NCBI GenBank assembly: GCA_036365455.1
Contig: JAWQUS010000010.1
Span: 23,856,501 to 23,920,500 of the forward strand
Source: Macrosoma leucophasiata
Taxonomy: Eukaryota; Arthropoda; Insecta; Lepidoptera; Hedylidae
DNA length: 64,000 nucleotides
Reading direction: 5' to 3'
Made by a program: the position numbers and the translations under genes. Of the stretch, positions 52,301-61,785 are shown in pieces (position 1 is the stretch's first letter; each line of letters opens with the position of its first letter). Below the pieces are notes generated by a model. The model worked only from the letters and a program-made list of their open reading frames with translations, searched no databases and was not told the origin of the DNA.

Positions 52301-55300
52301 CGCAGTTTGCATTAACGGTAAACTTTGGACTAATCAAAACGGAAATTAACAAAATATAATAATAAACATTTTACCTCTGAAATTGCGTAAACATTCCAAG
52401 TCCTTGAACTCGCAAATACGTGCTTCGCCCTCTAAAATTTGAAAAGGAAAATGAGCCTTCATGTGTTTGCTACTTCAGTTTTCCTTAAATAACTTTATTA
52501 TAGGTTATTTTTCTACATCATCATCACACCAACCAAAAAACGTGTACAGCTGAACAAAGCCTTCCTCCCAAAGACGTCCGCAACAGTGCTGTACGTCATT
52601 ATATATGCCATACTCGCCACGCTCGGCATGTGCTCATCCTGAGTTGTTATTTTTACTACTTGAGCAGTCGATGGCAGTCAAACCGTTCCTATATTAAGCG
52701 CAATGGCGCAGAATGAGCAGCAGTGTACTGTAATAAAATTATCGCCGCTGCGATTGCTAACCCATGGCATTTCTCCCTAGATTTTGCACAACTATGGCCA
52801 TCTTTGGGAGGCTTTCGAGAAGTCCTTCGACTAAAAATATGATAGATTGACTCCACTGAAATTCAAATGACAGAAAAGAAAAACTCTGGCAATACAGAGA
52901 CTACGTCAAAATGCAGACAAATCTAAGGAAAATCTTGTAAACATACCTCTTGGATATTTATACGGCATACAACCACAGTATTCCAAAAAGTTCCTCATTT
53001 TACATTCAGTGGTGCACGTTTCAAAGCTGTATCTATCGGTGTGGTCCAGTAATGTTTCATCGTGGAACCAACAAGCTCGGATATCGGGTGCTATTTGCCT
53101 GACATCGTTCTCGCTCTGGTAGATCCTGGGTTCGACTTTCATGTCCAAGGATTCTCCTATTGTGATGTATCTGTACAAGATTGTTGTTTCTGGGAAGTCG
53201 TTTGGGTCGCTTATTAGTATCTGTAAAAAGGTTAATATTTTTTTGTAATATGTAATGATGGTGATATACACATAGATCATAAACTTATACTGCCTGTCAT
53301 AATAGAAAAATTGAGTCAGTCCGTTCGTGTACAAAAATAGAGACACAGTCTGCCCGTGACCACGGTGGCTGGAGAGCGACCAAAACGTCGGGTATAAGAA
53401 GAAGTTTGGGAGTGTTGATACGCGAGAAAATCCGCAAATTTAATTTCTACAATAGAAAAATAGAGTTCAAAAACGTAGAAACGTTAATCACTTTACTGAT
53501 GGTAGTTCCATTGCAGGAACTCGAAGCCGTAGGCACCACCGCATTAGTGTGGGAGTCTATAGGCTGCAGTTAATGTGAACTGCATGCTTGCTTGCCATCT
53601 TCATTACGTAATTAAAAGATTAATAACACGTCACGACACGTCAAAATACGTCATCTAAAACTCTGTAATGCCGAATACTTTAATTTAGCGGCAGATGAAA
53701 CTAGCAACTGGTACAACACCCCTGGGCTTGCCGTAAAGTAATGATTAAAGTCGTGTTAGCGTTAAGAGGCCTCGTAATTAAAAGCAAAAAGGCACGCCAT
53801 TTGTGGCAGATGGAGGAAAAACGAAAACGGTATTAAACTCTCCGATATTTTGCGGGTTCATCACCACTAATTTCACCGCAACATTAAGTCAGTTTTTCTT
53901 TTTCTAATAATATTCGTAGGACGAGAAAAAAATACGTTTCCAAAAGTTTACTGGTGATAAATAGAATGTCAATGTGGTAAGGCGTACATTAGAGGTAGGA
54001 CCTTGCTTTTACGCGGGGAAATCCATCATGGCAACCTACCATCAAACGATGGGTTCCCTTGGTAGGTTTTCATGAACACGGCGTGTTACTAAAACCCAAC
54101 GGTATTCCGACTCTTTTTTTGAGCACTATGGCTCCAATTAACATAAGTGGCTTGCGGAACTCCAGCACGCTAGCCAGCTCGGGACCTTTTTCCAATCGGG
54201 CGACGGATATGCTCTCTCTCTGCTCAGAGGTCTCTACATAGACCACATATAACACCTGGCGTCCAAAGATCGGGTGGAGGGCATGGGTACGGAGGCCCCG
54301 AAGAGGGCGACCACACCACCCGCTGCCCTTCTGCGCCCCTTTCAGACGGCAAACCTACGGTTAGGTGGCTGACGATAAGGTGCAGAGCCAACGAGATACC
54401 CGTACACTTCTTCCCCAGTCTCCTCCTCACCACAGCAGCGAGTGGCGGGAAGACCACGCCACACAAAGCTTGGTTCCTCTTTGCTTTGCCGATATTGAGA
54501 TAACCACAGGATACTCAGCCCCACCCCCGCCACAATGAGGCGGATACCCTCGGGGGAGGGGGAAGTGTACAGTGTAACCTATTCTTGGAGTAAAAACTAT
54601 TGAATAATTTGTAACAAACCTATACGTATTACTGATAAAGTGTATTATTCAAATGCTGACCTTACCTTCGCATAGTAAGGCGTTGGACTCCATTTCGGAT
54701 AGTCTTTTGGTTCCAAATTGAAAATAACGCTCAGTCCTGAATGCCTGTAACGAAGAATAAATTGTTAGTAGGTATTTTTTTTTACATTACGAGTGGTAGA
54801 CTTCCAGTGCAGGAACTCGAGGGCGTAGGCACCACCGCATTACCTAATCTACTTAGATACTACTAAGACCTCTTAGGGGTGGAAACGAATCTAAATTGGA
54901 CATCAAGTTTTTGATTTTGATTAAGGCTTCAGTTTTCATTTACTCTAAGTGTAGTAGTGTCTAAGTGTATTACAGCTTCATTAATTTTTTAATTTATTTA
55001 TAAAAAAAAACACACATATATAAAGATGGTATTGAATAAAATATCTTTCAGCCGGTTCCACGATATAATTTACCACACCTCTTAGGTATTAAATTAATTG
55101 GGACTCTGTCAGTAATTACCTTCCAGACTCGGATGTAATTATAATTTTGCCGGCAGCCTTCACTTGATCGGCACTTGGATCTTCGTAGTATTCTATGTCG
55201 TCATCTCTCGTTAGGAATGGACTGAAAATAAGAATGCTTTTTAGTAATTATACAAACTATAACATCACGCCTATATTTCCTTGAAAACATTGATAGGTGA

Positions 55301-58300
55301 GCTGTCAAACAACTGTCGTACAATAGTCGTATTTTTATTTTCCGCAAAAACACATGCGAGTAAAACATTAAAGAAAAAACAGAAATATTAATCTGACTTC
55401 GGGCAGGAATCGAACCTGCAACGTTCAGGATAATCAGTCCAGCCACTTTACCACTAAGCTATGGAAGGCCAAATCCATGCGTCAGTTTTTTCTTTATAAT
55501 CTTTTTTCTTTAAGCCGTCAAGACTCGGGAGACCGCCGGTTGGCCCATGTTTACATGCCTATTGACATCTCCGGACACAGTATCAAACTTACGAGATTTA
55601 ACTACCTAAGTAGCCTAGTGTTAGCAGGCCACTACTACTACGCTGGGGTCCTGGGTTCGATTCCCGGGTCGGGGATATTAGAGATTACGGTGTAAAGTCC
55701 TTTATCTCTGGTTCTAATAGGATTTTTCAATTTCCGGAAGTTTTCCAGTTGCTCGGTATCTTTGGTAATCTGCCACTTTAATAATATAAAGAACTTTATA
55801 AATACTCCTCAGAAATTAGTACTCGTAGAACGGACTTCCACTGCATTGCGTCCAACTAACATTTAGTGCGGTATATCACGTTTGTATTCACAGCGTACAC
55901 AACCCGCGAATTGCTTATTAAGTATTCAGTCCCGGCACGAACTGTTAAGCCTAATTTAATGATGGTAATTATAACATAACGTGCAGTGTTGGTAATTTAA
56001 ACTAAGTATTATCTATTGAAATAGAAATAGAAAATATTTTTATTTCGAATAGATCTTTACAGATACTTTCAAAACGTCAAGAAATATAAAATACCTAGAG
56101 TGAATAACCATTACATAAAGTAAAGCAAAATCATATATCAATAGTAAATTAAAAATTAGAATTTAAACTACTTAGTTAAAACATAATAAGCACAAAATTT
56201 TTCAATTCCTTCAAGGATGGTAAATGAAGAAAAAGTAAAACTTATTCGTCAAGATCAAAGTTGTTCACTTAGCAGAGTTCCAAGTGCAGTCACTACTGAG
56301 AAGAACTCCGCTACCCAACAAACTCAGTAAGAGCTCTTTTAAATGAGAGCTTAAATCTAGTACAAATTATCGTGAAAAATCAAATAACGTGAACGTCCAT
56401 AGCATAGATGCAAATAAACTGCTATCTACTAAATGTGATGTAGCTCCTGCAAGCCAGAACAGACCAGTCCCCACCAACAGCACCCGTTCACGAGTATGAC
56501 GCATGTGACAGCCATTGCCCTTCTCGACCATTTTAGAGGGAAGTGAGCAACCCGCCACACGACGCCGCCAAAGGCAAAGACATTTAAGCGTGCATGACTG
56601 CTCCGGATATGCATACGGCAAAATAAAAGATGGAATTAATTTAAATTAAAAATTGAAGTTGATTGAATTAGTTTCTGCCTGCGACTATGTTAATCATAGA
56701 TTTATTATCTACTATAATAATATCTATGCGATCTTTGCAAACTTCCCAAACGTTTACAAAGGTAGAGAACAAATTTTTACGTCATGAAGTGTCAAATAAG
56801 CTAACAGGTTACATTGATGGTAAGCAGTACTGTAGCACAGTCTAAAGAAAACGAACATGTTAATTGTAGTCTATAAACGAAACCAGAGATTTTTATGTAA
56901 TAAAGTGGCAAACAAATATACGAGTACAATTGACGTTCATGGTAAGTGCCTATGTAATCATTACTTAAACCTCAGAAGAGACAACGCAGAAATTGCAAGG
57001 CCTTAAACTGTAACCCCCGAAGGGGTAGGCAGAGGTAAATGCATGCATGCATTAAATCATACATGTAAACACCCACGACTCGCCGGTTACGTTTTGGCCC
57101 ATGTAACAGGCGGCGAACCTGTTGGCATCTCCGAGCACATTACCAAACTCCGAGGTACTGGGAAACTTCCAGAAAATGGAAAACTCCCAATAGAACCAGA
57201 GATGAAGGATTTTAAACCGTTATCTCTGATAGTCCCCGGCCCGGGAATCGAACCCAGGACCTACAGCTCCAATAGTAATGGCCAGCTACCACTACGCTAG
57301 TGAGGCTTTATTATATGTCATACTAAAAAAATTGTTGGGCGAAAAATATTTCTCGATTTAATTTCTAAAGGCACAGTTGGAATGCTGCAGGTTATACTTA
57401 GTTATTAGTTCCCAATTTACGCCGCAAGACGTGACATAATCAAAATGAAAAACAAAACAGAGCCTTTTCCTTCTCTAACTTATAATTGAGTATACGATGT
57501 TCATCATTTAAACCTGTTTTAGAAGTTTCTAACTGAAATGTTTTAAACGGAAAAATACAACAGAATGAAACAAATATGAAGACGGATTTAGATGATCCAT
57601 CTTCATCTGTGTGTTAATTGAGGTTGAAAAACTCTTTGTTGTGTTGGTATAAAAGCGTGGTTACAACTTTTCCATGAACAAAGTGATCTTTAAAAGTTGG
57701 AATTTTATCATTCTTTCATTTTGGGGTAAAATAAGTATTTTTATTTTTTGTTTTATTTAATTGTATGTAATGGCATTCTAATTCAGGAAAGACACGTGAA
57801 TCATGAAAGAATACCCTATGGTCGACAGGGGACAACACTGGCGTAAAAGGCTAGGGCTGTCGAAAGTTGCGGCAACTGTTTCACCATTATATTTGCCGCT
57901 AAATGGTAGTGTTCAGCACTATCGTGTTTCGGTCAGGTGGTAATGTACGCTGTAATTTCCGGCACAGAGACATAACACCTGAGACCTTCGGAGTGGTAAC
58001 GTATCTGCATTTTGACCTCGGTCTTTGTGTGGGTGTCTATAGGCTGCAGTCATCACTTAACATCAATATGTTGTTTGCCACTTCCATTATATAAAAAAAA
58101 ATGAAGTACGCTTATCACTTAACATTGTGAACTGCATGCTTGTTTGCCACTTCCATTACATAAAAAAACCAACACGAGCGAGTAATCTCAAGCTTGGAGT
58201 GGGCTTCCCCGCTATTTCGCACATAGTACTACATTTACATAAATAAGTAAATAAATACGCAATTAGTTACTTCCGTCTTGGAGTGTATAGCTTTAACTGC

Positions 58301-59153
58301 CATACCTCTAGCGCCCGACTGGCCGGACAATGAAGGCAAACCAGAAGTGAGAAACTTAGTGCCGTACCAACGTAGAGCGGAGGCGGAGCGCAGTTCTCTC
58401 GGAGGAACTCGAGATGATGGTGGAGGCTGGTGTTGCTACTCACCAACAGCTCACCATACCAATACATGCGGATTAGTAAAACATGGGCATTGAAAAAAAT
58501 ATTTTTGTAAAAAATCTACAGATTGCTGCGGGTCGAATCTATACACTTATTAACATTTCTACGAGAGAAATTAACATGAAGTTTTTAATGAGTTTATTCA
58601 GAAACCACGGGGATCCATAAAACTAAAGTAGTAGTAGATTAAGTTGTATATCTAAATGTAACAAAACCAACAGCTAAAATAGAACACCGACGCTTAAATT
58701 CGCGTATTAATATTTATGAAAACGTACACTAACCGAAAACACGAAATACTCTGCATAATAAAACGAGTATCATATTCTCTGATGCATTGTGGAGCGGACC
58801 TAATTACACAAAAGCATACATTTTTAGAAAGTAGAAATATTATTAAATACTCTATGCGGTTTTACATTGAAAAAGTTTTTATACAAAGACTAGCTGACCC
58901 GGCAAACTTTGTATTGCCTCAGAATAAAATAATGTGTCAAAGGTTTGATAGATACGGACTATTTGTATGGGAAAATAAAATTGTGGTTTTGACTATTTCC
59001 CTTCAATTGCTTCATTTTTTTGTACCCTTCCTGGACTTCCAAATATCATTCAAAACCAAAATTAGCCAAATCGTTCTCGAGTTTTAGCGAGACTAACGAA
59101 CAGCAATTGATTTATATATATATATATAGATAAGATTATAATGATGCCGTTTT

Positions 59154-59205
<52 letters not shown>

Positions 59206-61755
59206 GCACTCAAACTCTCACACAGTTCTAAGGCAGTCTTACAACAGTTGTTCATTTCTCTATGGAGGCAGGTCTGCAAGGCAGGATAATGAACGGTGTA
59301 CCTTACCCGAGCATAAAAACGTCATTATTGTTCAGAGAGTACCAATAACGTTACAAATAATTGTATACAGTTACGATCGCGACTGAAATAACATCTCGTT
59401 TTTCAGTAGCTTACTCAAAAACTATTACGAATAAATGAAAAGCGCTTACACTTCCATACTAGGTACCTATACACCTAAGTCATGGGTGCCGTGGTAGACA
59501 CGCATCACATACACCCGACCCGAAACAAATATCTGTAGGCCAAACTAATATTTGTCCCGGTGCGGTCGTATCCGTAAACCTCGATTAAAGCGGTCGTCAC
59601 AGACCGCTAGACCAACTGGCTCGTCGATTTTCACAGCCACATAACTGTATGAAGTCATAACATGGAGCAACTCGGCAAACCGGTCGCGGCAGCGGACCGG
59701 ATGGCAGTAGCCATAGCGTTTATTACCGATGCAAAACAATCTGTCATTTTTTGCAGGGGGAAATACGTGTGACACACACTCACACTACAAAAATCGTCTA
59801 TTCACGAAACTCAAACCTTGACTTTAACAAAATACATAAACAATTTCACGCACACATTTAAATATCTGGGCGACAGGCAAAGGACCATTTGGTCTTGTAC
59901 TTTGACATAGGGGAAAGCCTGCTTATGGCTACTCCCCTCCGATCCGCCGCGGCTGGTGGCCCGTGTTGCTCTATGAGTCGTAATATCTGAATGTAATTAA
60001 ACCGACAACTAAAATACAAGACCGCCGCTTATGCGGCTCATATGAAAATATATACAAACCGAAAACGTGAAATACACTGCATATTAAAACGAGTATAACA
60101 TTCGCTGAAGCATTGTGTGATTACACAAAAGCTCACATTGTCACAGAACAGCCAGTTCGTGTGGTTTCAAATTAGAAAATATTTAATTCCAAGATTAATA
60201 TGTTGAGTTTCATTATTTATACTGGCTCTTATGCATTGTAGCAAGAAAATATGGCTAACATACTCGCTTCCCTCTAAAATGGTCTAGGAGGGCAATGGCT
60301 GTCACATGCGTCATACTCGTGAAGGGGGCTGTTGGTGGGGACTGGTCTGTACTTGTTTGCAGGAGCTACATCTCACTTAGTAGACAGCACTTTATTTGCA
60401 TCTATGCTATGGACGTTCACATTATTTGATTGTTTACAATGGGGACGGCGAGGAATAAAAATACATTCCATTTATCGAGCAAGGAACCGAAAAAATATAT
60501 TTTTTTTTTTAATGACATGGTGAAACTGTAATCCTTAAAGTCTAAGGGGACCTCGTAGGCCACGGAACCCTTAAATCTTTTTCCAAAGAATTTCTTGTTT
60601 ACAGTAATGAACCAAGAATATTAACCGCGTGTAGCAAAAATTTTCGTTGATCCTTATTAATTACAGTCCGGTGTACATCAGAAAAGAAAATAACAAAATT
60701 GATGTTCCCAGTCTGCTTTGTAATTTTTCTTTGCTTTGCTTTTACGTAAAATGACACAGCTGACATTAATATTTCTATTAAGCTTGTGTTTAATTATTTT
60801 ACAGAATCTAAAACGAAATATTGCTCATCGATCCGAGGAAGGAGACTTCGGCTTGTTTCATTTCGATAGAGCGTTATCTCTTCCGCATGTTGTTTTTTTT
60901 TTTCATTTAATGGAAGTGGCAAACAAGCATGCAGTTCACATTGATATTAAGTGATGACTACAGCCTATAGACACCGACACAATGACCAGAGGTTTTGACC
61001 TCGTGCAGATGCGTTGCCACTCCTCAGGCCTAAGGTGTTATGACTCTGTGCCGGAAATTATAGGGCCGTACATTACCACCTGACCGGAACGCGATAGTGC
61101 TGAACATTACCATTTAGCGGCAAGTATTTTACGTAATGCGGTGGTGCCTACACCCGCGAGCTACGTCACTGGAGCTCTACCACCAGTAATATTTGCTAAA
61201 GTTAAAATTATTGTAACATTTCACATCCTTCTATAACTTAAAGAAATCTTTTAAAATTTGGTTTGAAATGGTTTACTGCCATTGTTCGCTTGACTAACTG
61301 AACAAACACTAGAATTATAAAAATAAAAAAAAATACGCTTGCACACTCACAGCCCCACAGTAGGTATAAACCTGTGTCATGGGTGCCGTTGTATACAAAC
61401 AACACAGGCACAAAACCCAGACCCGAGAGGCACCTTAGACCTCAAGAGTGGTAACGCATCTGCATTTTGACCTTGGTCTTTTTGAATATTTGTATAGGCT
61501 GCAGTCGTCACTTAACATCAATGTGAACAGCATGCTTGCTTGCCACTTCCATTAATAAAAAAAAAAATATCTTGGTGCTACCCAGGCTTAATGTAACTAA
61601 ATTACTCACTCAATACTGCCATCGTTCAGGGCCACGTAATTAAAAATGCAGCAATGGCCCTCATAAGTCTTGGCCAGTTTAAATATATTGCTGCAACTTT
61701 TCACCTTCCTATTGAACAAGCAGTAGACCATCAAATTTTCGCATTTTTGATGAAC
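43262..61755 (-). CDS. Pickpocket-type DEG/ENaC sodium-channel subunit, multi-exon, both ends missing
   Basis: This is a gene-level entry. Exons in transcript order: 61755-61610, 55221-55120, 54744-54666, 53220-52947, 52431-52375, 49628-49505, 43368-43262. All six junctions keep phase, giving about 296 residues. Family marks are GHCCIFN (33-39; family form GxCYxFN), GLSV after the linker (about 86-89), RACWF (157-161), YSFETCTTEC (173-182), YCGCMPYKYP (190-199), CDPVCYMEC (229-237) and LHVYY (272-276). DEG/ENaC subunits form trimeric, amiloride-sensitive cation channels. Insect pickpocket members act in touch, taste, pheromone sensing and fluid uptake. The TM1 and TM2 exons were not found, so pore residues cannot be checked and the subfamily cannot be named. 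Confidence 0.93.
43380..44165. other. Pickpocket intron, AT-rich
   Basis: 43680-43735 (gcacccctatttcgcactagcc, ttaataggggtgca) forms a short inverted pair. 43800-43960 is a LINE-like tail. No exon recognised. Confidence 0.4.
44170..44482 (+). repeat. SINE-A with two internal inverted duplications
   Basis: The head (tgagctacagtgacggagct) and tail (gccaattccattacataaaa) are normal. In between, 44211-44266 and 44273-44306 are foldbacks of SINE-A's own sequence. Confidence 0.85.
44930..45860 (+). repeat. Three direct copies of a ~160-bp unit
   Basis: Units at 44932-45090, 45232-45390 and (partial) 45715-45860 share gcaacatccggatataatgt, ccacccacattct and a closing gggaaactgattta-like phrase. 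Spacers differ in length. No gene. Confidence 0.75.
46032..46344 (+). repeat. SINE-B, full length
   Basis: aactgcctcggtagcctagt to attacaggcgtgatgttacg. Confidence 0.88.
46345..46868. other. AT-rich intron, no feature
   Basis: Poly(T) runs, plus a possible SINE-A scrap at 46820-46850 (taggtaccacaccgcatta). Confidence 0.35.
46869..47040 (-). repeat. SINE-A 3' part
   Basis: ttttttttatgtaatggaag to ctgtgccggaaattacagga. The head half is missing. Confidence 0.8.
47041..47828. other. AT-rich intron, no feature
   Basis: Long A runs at 47215 and 47260 and no recognisable repeat or exon. Confidence 0.4.
47829..48324. mobile_element. MITE-like element, ends aaggcggccaac
   Basis: aaggcggccaac at 47829 pairs with gttggccgcctt at 48324. 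tgcgggac motifs recur near both ends (47864; 48205, 48233, 48282). Internal DNA is AT-rich with (ac)n. Confidence 0.65.
48355..48455 (+). repeat. SINE-A head fragment
   Basis: caggtggtagagttttagtg, gttcagcactatcgtagg. It abuts an opposite full copy. Confidence 0.65.
48460..48750 (-). repeat. SINE-A, full length
   Basis: ttttttttatgttatgagag to ctctaccaccagtaaa. Head to head with the fragment before it. Confidence 0.88.
48930..49175 (+). repeat. LINE-like 3' tail
   Basis: gccctactgagttttg, ttctcagtaatgtgggcttt, ggaactctgccagtgattga. It is the reverse of 34150-34400. Confidence 0.55.
49198..49388 (+). mobile_element. RTE-like LINE 3' tail
   Basis: It matches the 3' end of the element at 20825-21292, including gaccaaataggtc, gaggcacaagaggtttgtca and gcgctctacactctctgcc. 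It ends in a catacatacata simple repeat. Confidence 0.6.
49505..49628 (-). CDS. Pickpocket exon (last cysteine cluster)
   Basis: Acceptor atatttacag, donor AATGC/gtgagt. It encodes KALMACDPVCYMECRDKKYK and then SSDITPFLVDSYPSDN. The C-x3-C-x3-C spacing before a tyrosine-containing strand is the usual end of the cysteine-rich domain. It ends in phase 2 and joins an exon 6.1 kb away. Confidence 0.92.
49836..50007 (-). mobile_element. CR1-like LINE, 3' UTR half, split by a SINE
   Basis: It starts with a (gaat/tgaa)n simple repeat, the microsatellite tail typical of CR1/L2-type elements, then acactttattgtac and further UTR sequence. The rest of the same element resumes at 50306 after a SINE-A insertion. 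It lies in a pickpocket intron, in the same orientation as the gene. Confidence 0.55.
50008..50305 (+). repeat. SINE-A inserted into a CR1-like LINE
   Basis: tactggtggtagagctccag to ttcaattacat plus about 20 A. The flanks aaaattt and aaaatta may be the target duplication. Confidence 0.9.
50306..50720 (-). mobile_element. CR1-like LINE, reverse-transcriptase C-terminus
   Basis: The minus-strand frame at 50457-50625 reads FYAKSFSVEAVHLWNNLPIT and IRQAQSIFSFKNKVKEYY. This is the SF..A..LWN.LP..IR...S...FK pattern at the end of CR1/L2-like LINE ORF2. The upstream part merges into a SINE-D fragment near 50640. Confidence 0.65.
50797..51118 (+). repeat. SINE-A with a 50-bp perfect palindrome
   Basis: Head ttactgaagcttcagtgtcg, tail cactttcataaaataaaa. 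The internal segment 50993-51042 is palindromic. Confidence 0.88.
51157..51325 (+). repeat. SINE-A, 5' truncated
   Basis: acggccctgtaatgtccggt to tattacataaaagg. Confidence 0.8.
51326..52374. other. Pickpocket intron
   Basis: 51585-51680 (tctatatatattagataaat, gagaacggctgagccgattt) is related to the element at 41415. 51880-51990 has a SINE-B-like scrap. No exon seen. Confidence 0.4.
52375..52431 (-). CDS. Pickpocket micro-exon (cysteine pair)
   Basis: Acceptor tcaaattttag, donor TTCAGAG/gtaaaa. It is only 57 bp. It reads GEARICEFKDLECLRNFR, giving the Cys pair that follows the YCGC-P motif in the family. It is phase 1 on both sides and fits both neighbours. Confidence 0.92.
52500..52830 (-). 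repeat. Diverged RTE-tail type repeat
   Basis: acatcatcatcacaccaacc, gctgaacaaagccttcctcc and catactcgccacgctcggca. 52680-52830 resembles the 'tggcgattatggc' family. It lies between two pickpocket exons. Confidence 0.45.
52947..53220 (-). CDS. Pickpocket exon (central extracellular domain)
   Basis: Acceptor tttttacag, donor AGAG/gtatgt. It is the longest exon, 91 codons. It runs from SDPNDFPE through RACWFHDETLL, YSFETCTTECK and YCGCMPYKYP. These cysteine spacings are the strongest single marker of the family in this window. The frame is open upstream of the acceptor, but that part is intron. Confidence 0.96.
53355..53455 (+). repeat. Dispersed repeat ('gaccaaaacgtcgggtataag' family)
   Basis: Near copy of 22930-23030. 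Confidence 0.6.
53492..53612 (+). repeat. SINE-A with large internal deletion
   Basis: The head tttactgatggtagttcca is joined after cgcattag to the tail tgtgggagtctataggctgc. Confidence 0.75.
53990..54590 (-). repeat. GC-rich repeat of unknown class
   Basis: It is GC-rich against AT-rich flanks, with several overlapping open frames (minus: RLGKKCTGISLALHLIVSHL; QYRQSKEEPSFVWRGLP) broken by stops. It looks like a decayed mobile-element coding region, but no diagnostic motif was found. Confidence 0.4.
54666..54744 (-). CDS. Pickpocket exon (GLSV strand)
   Basis: Acceptor cgttacag, donor GCGAAG/gtaagg. It reads HSGLSVIFNLEPKDYPKWSP. GLxV followed by a DY-containing segment is typical of the beta-ball/palm region of pickpocket proteins. 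It ends in phase 0. Confidence 0.92.
54785..54850 (+). repeat. SINE-A head fragment
   Basis: gagtggtagacttccagtgc, gggcgtaggcaccaccgcat. Confidence 0.65.
55120..55221 (-). CDS. Pickpocket exon (acidic linker)
   Basis: Acceptor ttattttcag, donor GGAAG/gtaatt. It encodes PFLTRDDDIEYYEDPSADQV and continues to ITSESGR. This is the variable, acidic linker before the GLSV strand. It ends in phase 2; with the next exon it forms SGRHSGLSV. Confidence 0.88.
55385..55490 (-). repeat. SINE-E head fragment
   Basis: gacttcgggcaggaatcgaa, tccagccactttaccactaa. Confidence 0.6.
55595..55775 (+). repeat. SINE-B, 3' truncated
   Basis: aactacctaagtagcctagt, ggttcgattcccgggtcggg, ggatttttcaatttccggaa. Confidence 0.75.
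56030..56345. repeat. LINE-like 3' tail fragment
   Basis: Same family as 780-1075: gttccaagtgcagtcactac, gagaagaactccgctaccca. Confidence 0.55.
56390..56625 (-). repeat. Dispersed repeat ('gacgcatgtgacagccattgc' family)
   Basis: Reverse of 60245-60440: ccccaccaacagcacccgtt, cgaccattttagagggaagt. Confidence 0.6.
56626..57006. other. AT-rich intron, no feature
   Basis: Possible SINE-A scraps at 56885-56960 (taaagtggcaaacaaatat). No exon. Confidence 0.35.
57007..57308 (-). repeat. SINE-B, nearly full length
   Basis: gtaacccccgaaggggtagg to ccactacgctagtgaggc. Confidence 0.85.
57309..57880. other. AT-rich intron, no feature
   Basis: No repeat or exon that can be supported. Confidence 0.4.
57884..58172 (+). 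repeat. SINE-A with duplicated 3' end
   Basis: The body runs to catataaaaaaaa at 58103. A second short tail copy follows (58108-58170: cttatcacttaacattgtga, cattacataaaaaa). Confidence 0.8.
58262..58475 (-). other. Open, moderately GC-rich segment of unknown nature
   Basis: The minus strand is open for 66 codons (NTSLHHHLEFLRENCAPPPL) and the plus strand for 71. The peptide does not resemble the pickpocket family and lacks matching splice phases. A decayed mobile-element ORF is more likely than an exon. Confidence 0.25.
58660..58840 (+). repeat. Direct repeat, partner of 59995-60140
   Basis: accgaaaacacgaaatactc, aaaacgagtatcatattctc and attacacaaaagc recur 1.3 kb downstream. Confidence 0.65.
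58888..59135 (-). mobile_element. Non-autonomous element, inverted partner of 41415-41673
   Basis: ctagctgacccggcaaactt to gaacagcaattgatttatat plus (ta)n. Confidence 0.65.
59154..59208. repeat. (CA)n-(CG)n alternating purine-pyrimidine tract
   Basis: gcgcg, then 15 CA units, then about 8 CG units. It is a strong Z-DNA-type sequence. Confidence 0.92.
59427..59632 (-). repeat. SINE-D, diverged
   Basis: gcgcttacacttccatacta, aatatttgtcccggtgcggt, agaccaactggctcgtc. Confidence 0.72.
59640..59994. other. Pickpocket intron, no exon
   Basis: 59870-59985 (gggcgacaggcaaaggacca, atccgccgcggctggtggcc) looks like repeat sequence. Confidence 0.35.
59995..60140 (+). repeat. Direct repeat, partner of 58660-58840
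   Basis: accgaaaacgtgaaatacac, aaaacgagtataacattcgc. Confidence 0.65.
60245..60445 (+). repeat. Dispersed repeat ('gcaatggctgtcacatgcgtc' family)
   Basis: Shared with 56390-56625 (reverse) and 41880-42180. Confidence 0.6.
60890..61190 (-). repeat. SINE-A, full length
   Basis: tttttttttcatttaatgga to ctctaccaccagtaat. It shares an unusual 'ggttttgacctcgtgcagat' rearrangement with the opposite copy at 61786. Confidence 0.87.
61325..61422 (-). repeat. SINE-D tail fragment
   Basis: aatacgcttgcacactcaca, gtgtcatgggtgccgttgta. Confidence 0.65.
61423..61567 (+). repeat. SINE-A, 5' truncated
   Basis: gaggcaccttagacctcaag to ttccattaataaaaaaaaa. It ends 43 bp from a pickpocket exon. Confidence 0.78.
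61610..61755 (-). CDS. Pickpocket exon (first cysteine cluster)
   Basis: Acceptor gtttttag, donor ATTGA/gtgagt. It reads VHQKCENLMVYCLFNRKVKS followed by CSNIFKLAKTYEGHCCIFN. The spaced cysteines and the G-x-C-C-x-F-N string match the start of the DEG/ENaC extracellular domain. It ends in phase 2 and joins the next exon 6.4 kb away to give DGSIDP. Confidence 0.93.
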
Positions 61756-61785
61756 CTAAAAACATATTTACGTAGTCATTAATAT

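Noticed and set aside
53221..53346. Extension of the central pickpocket exon upstream to an ATG
   Set aside because: The sequence is AT-rich and unlike the family, while a strong acceptor at 53221 joins in phase to the previous exon.
54070..54533. Candidate host genes in the GC-rich block on the minus strand
   Set aside because: Several overlapping short frames with stops, no family motif, and no splice phase compatible with the pickpocket exons on either side.
58267..58467. Extra pickpocket exon between 55.2 and 61.6 kb
   Set aside because: The exons at 61610-61755 and 55120-55221 join directly in phase, and the peptide here does not fit the family.
59141..59386. 81-codon ORF with His-Thr and Ala-Arg repeats
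   Set aside because: It is produced by the (CA)n-(CG)n tract, without any domain.
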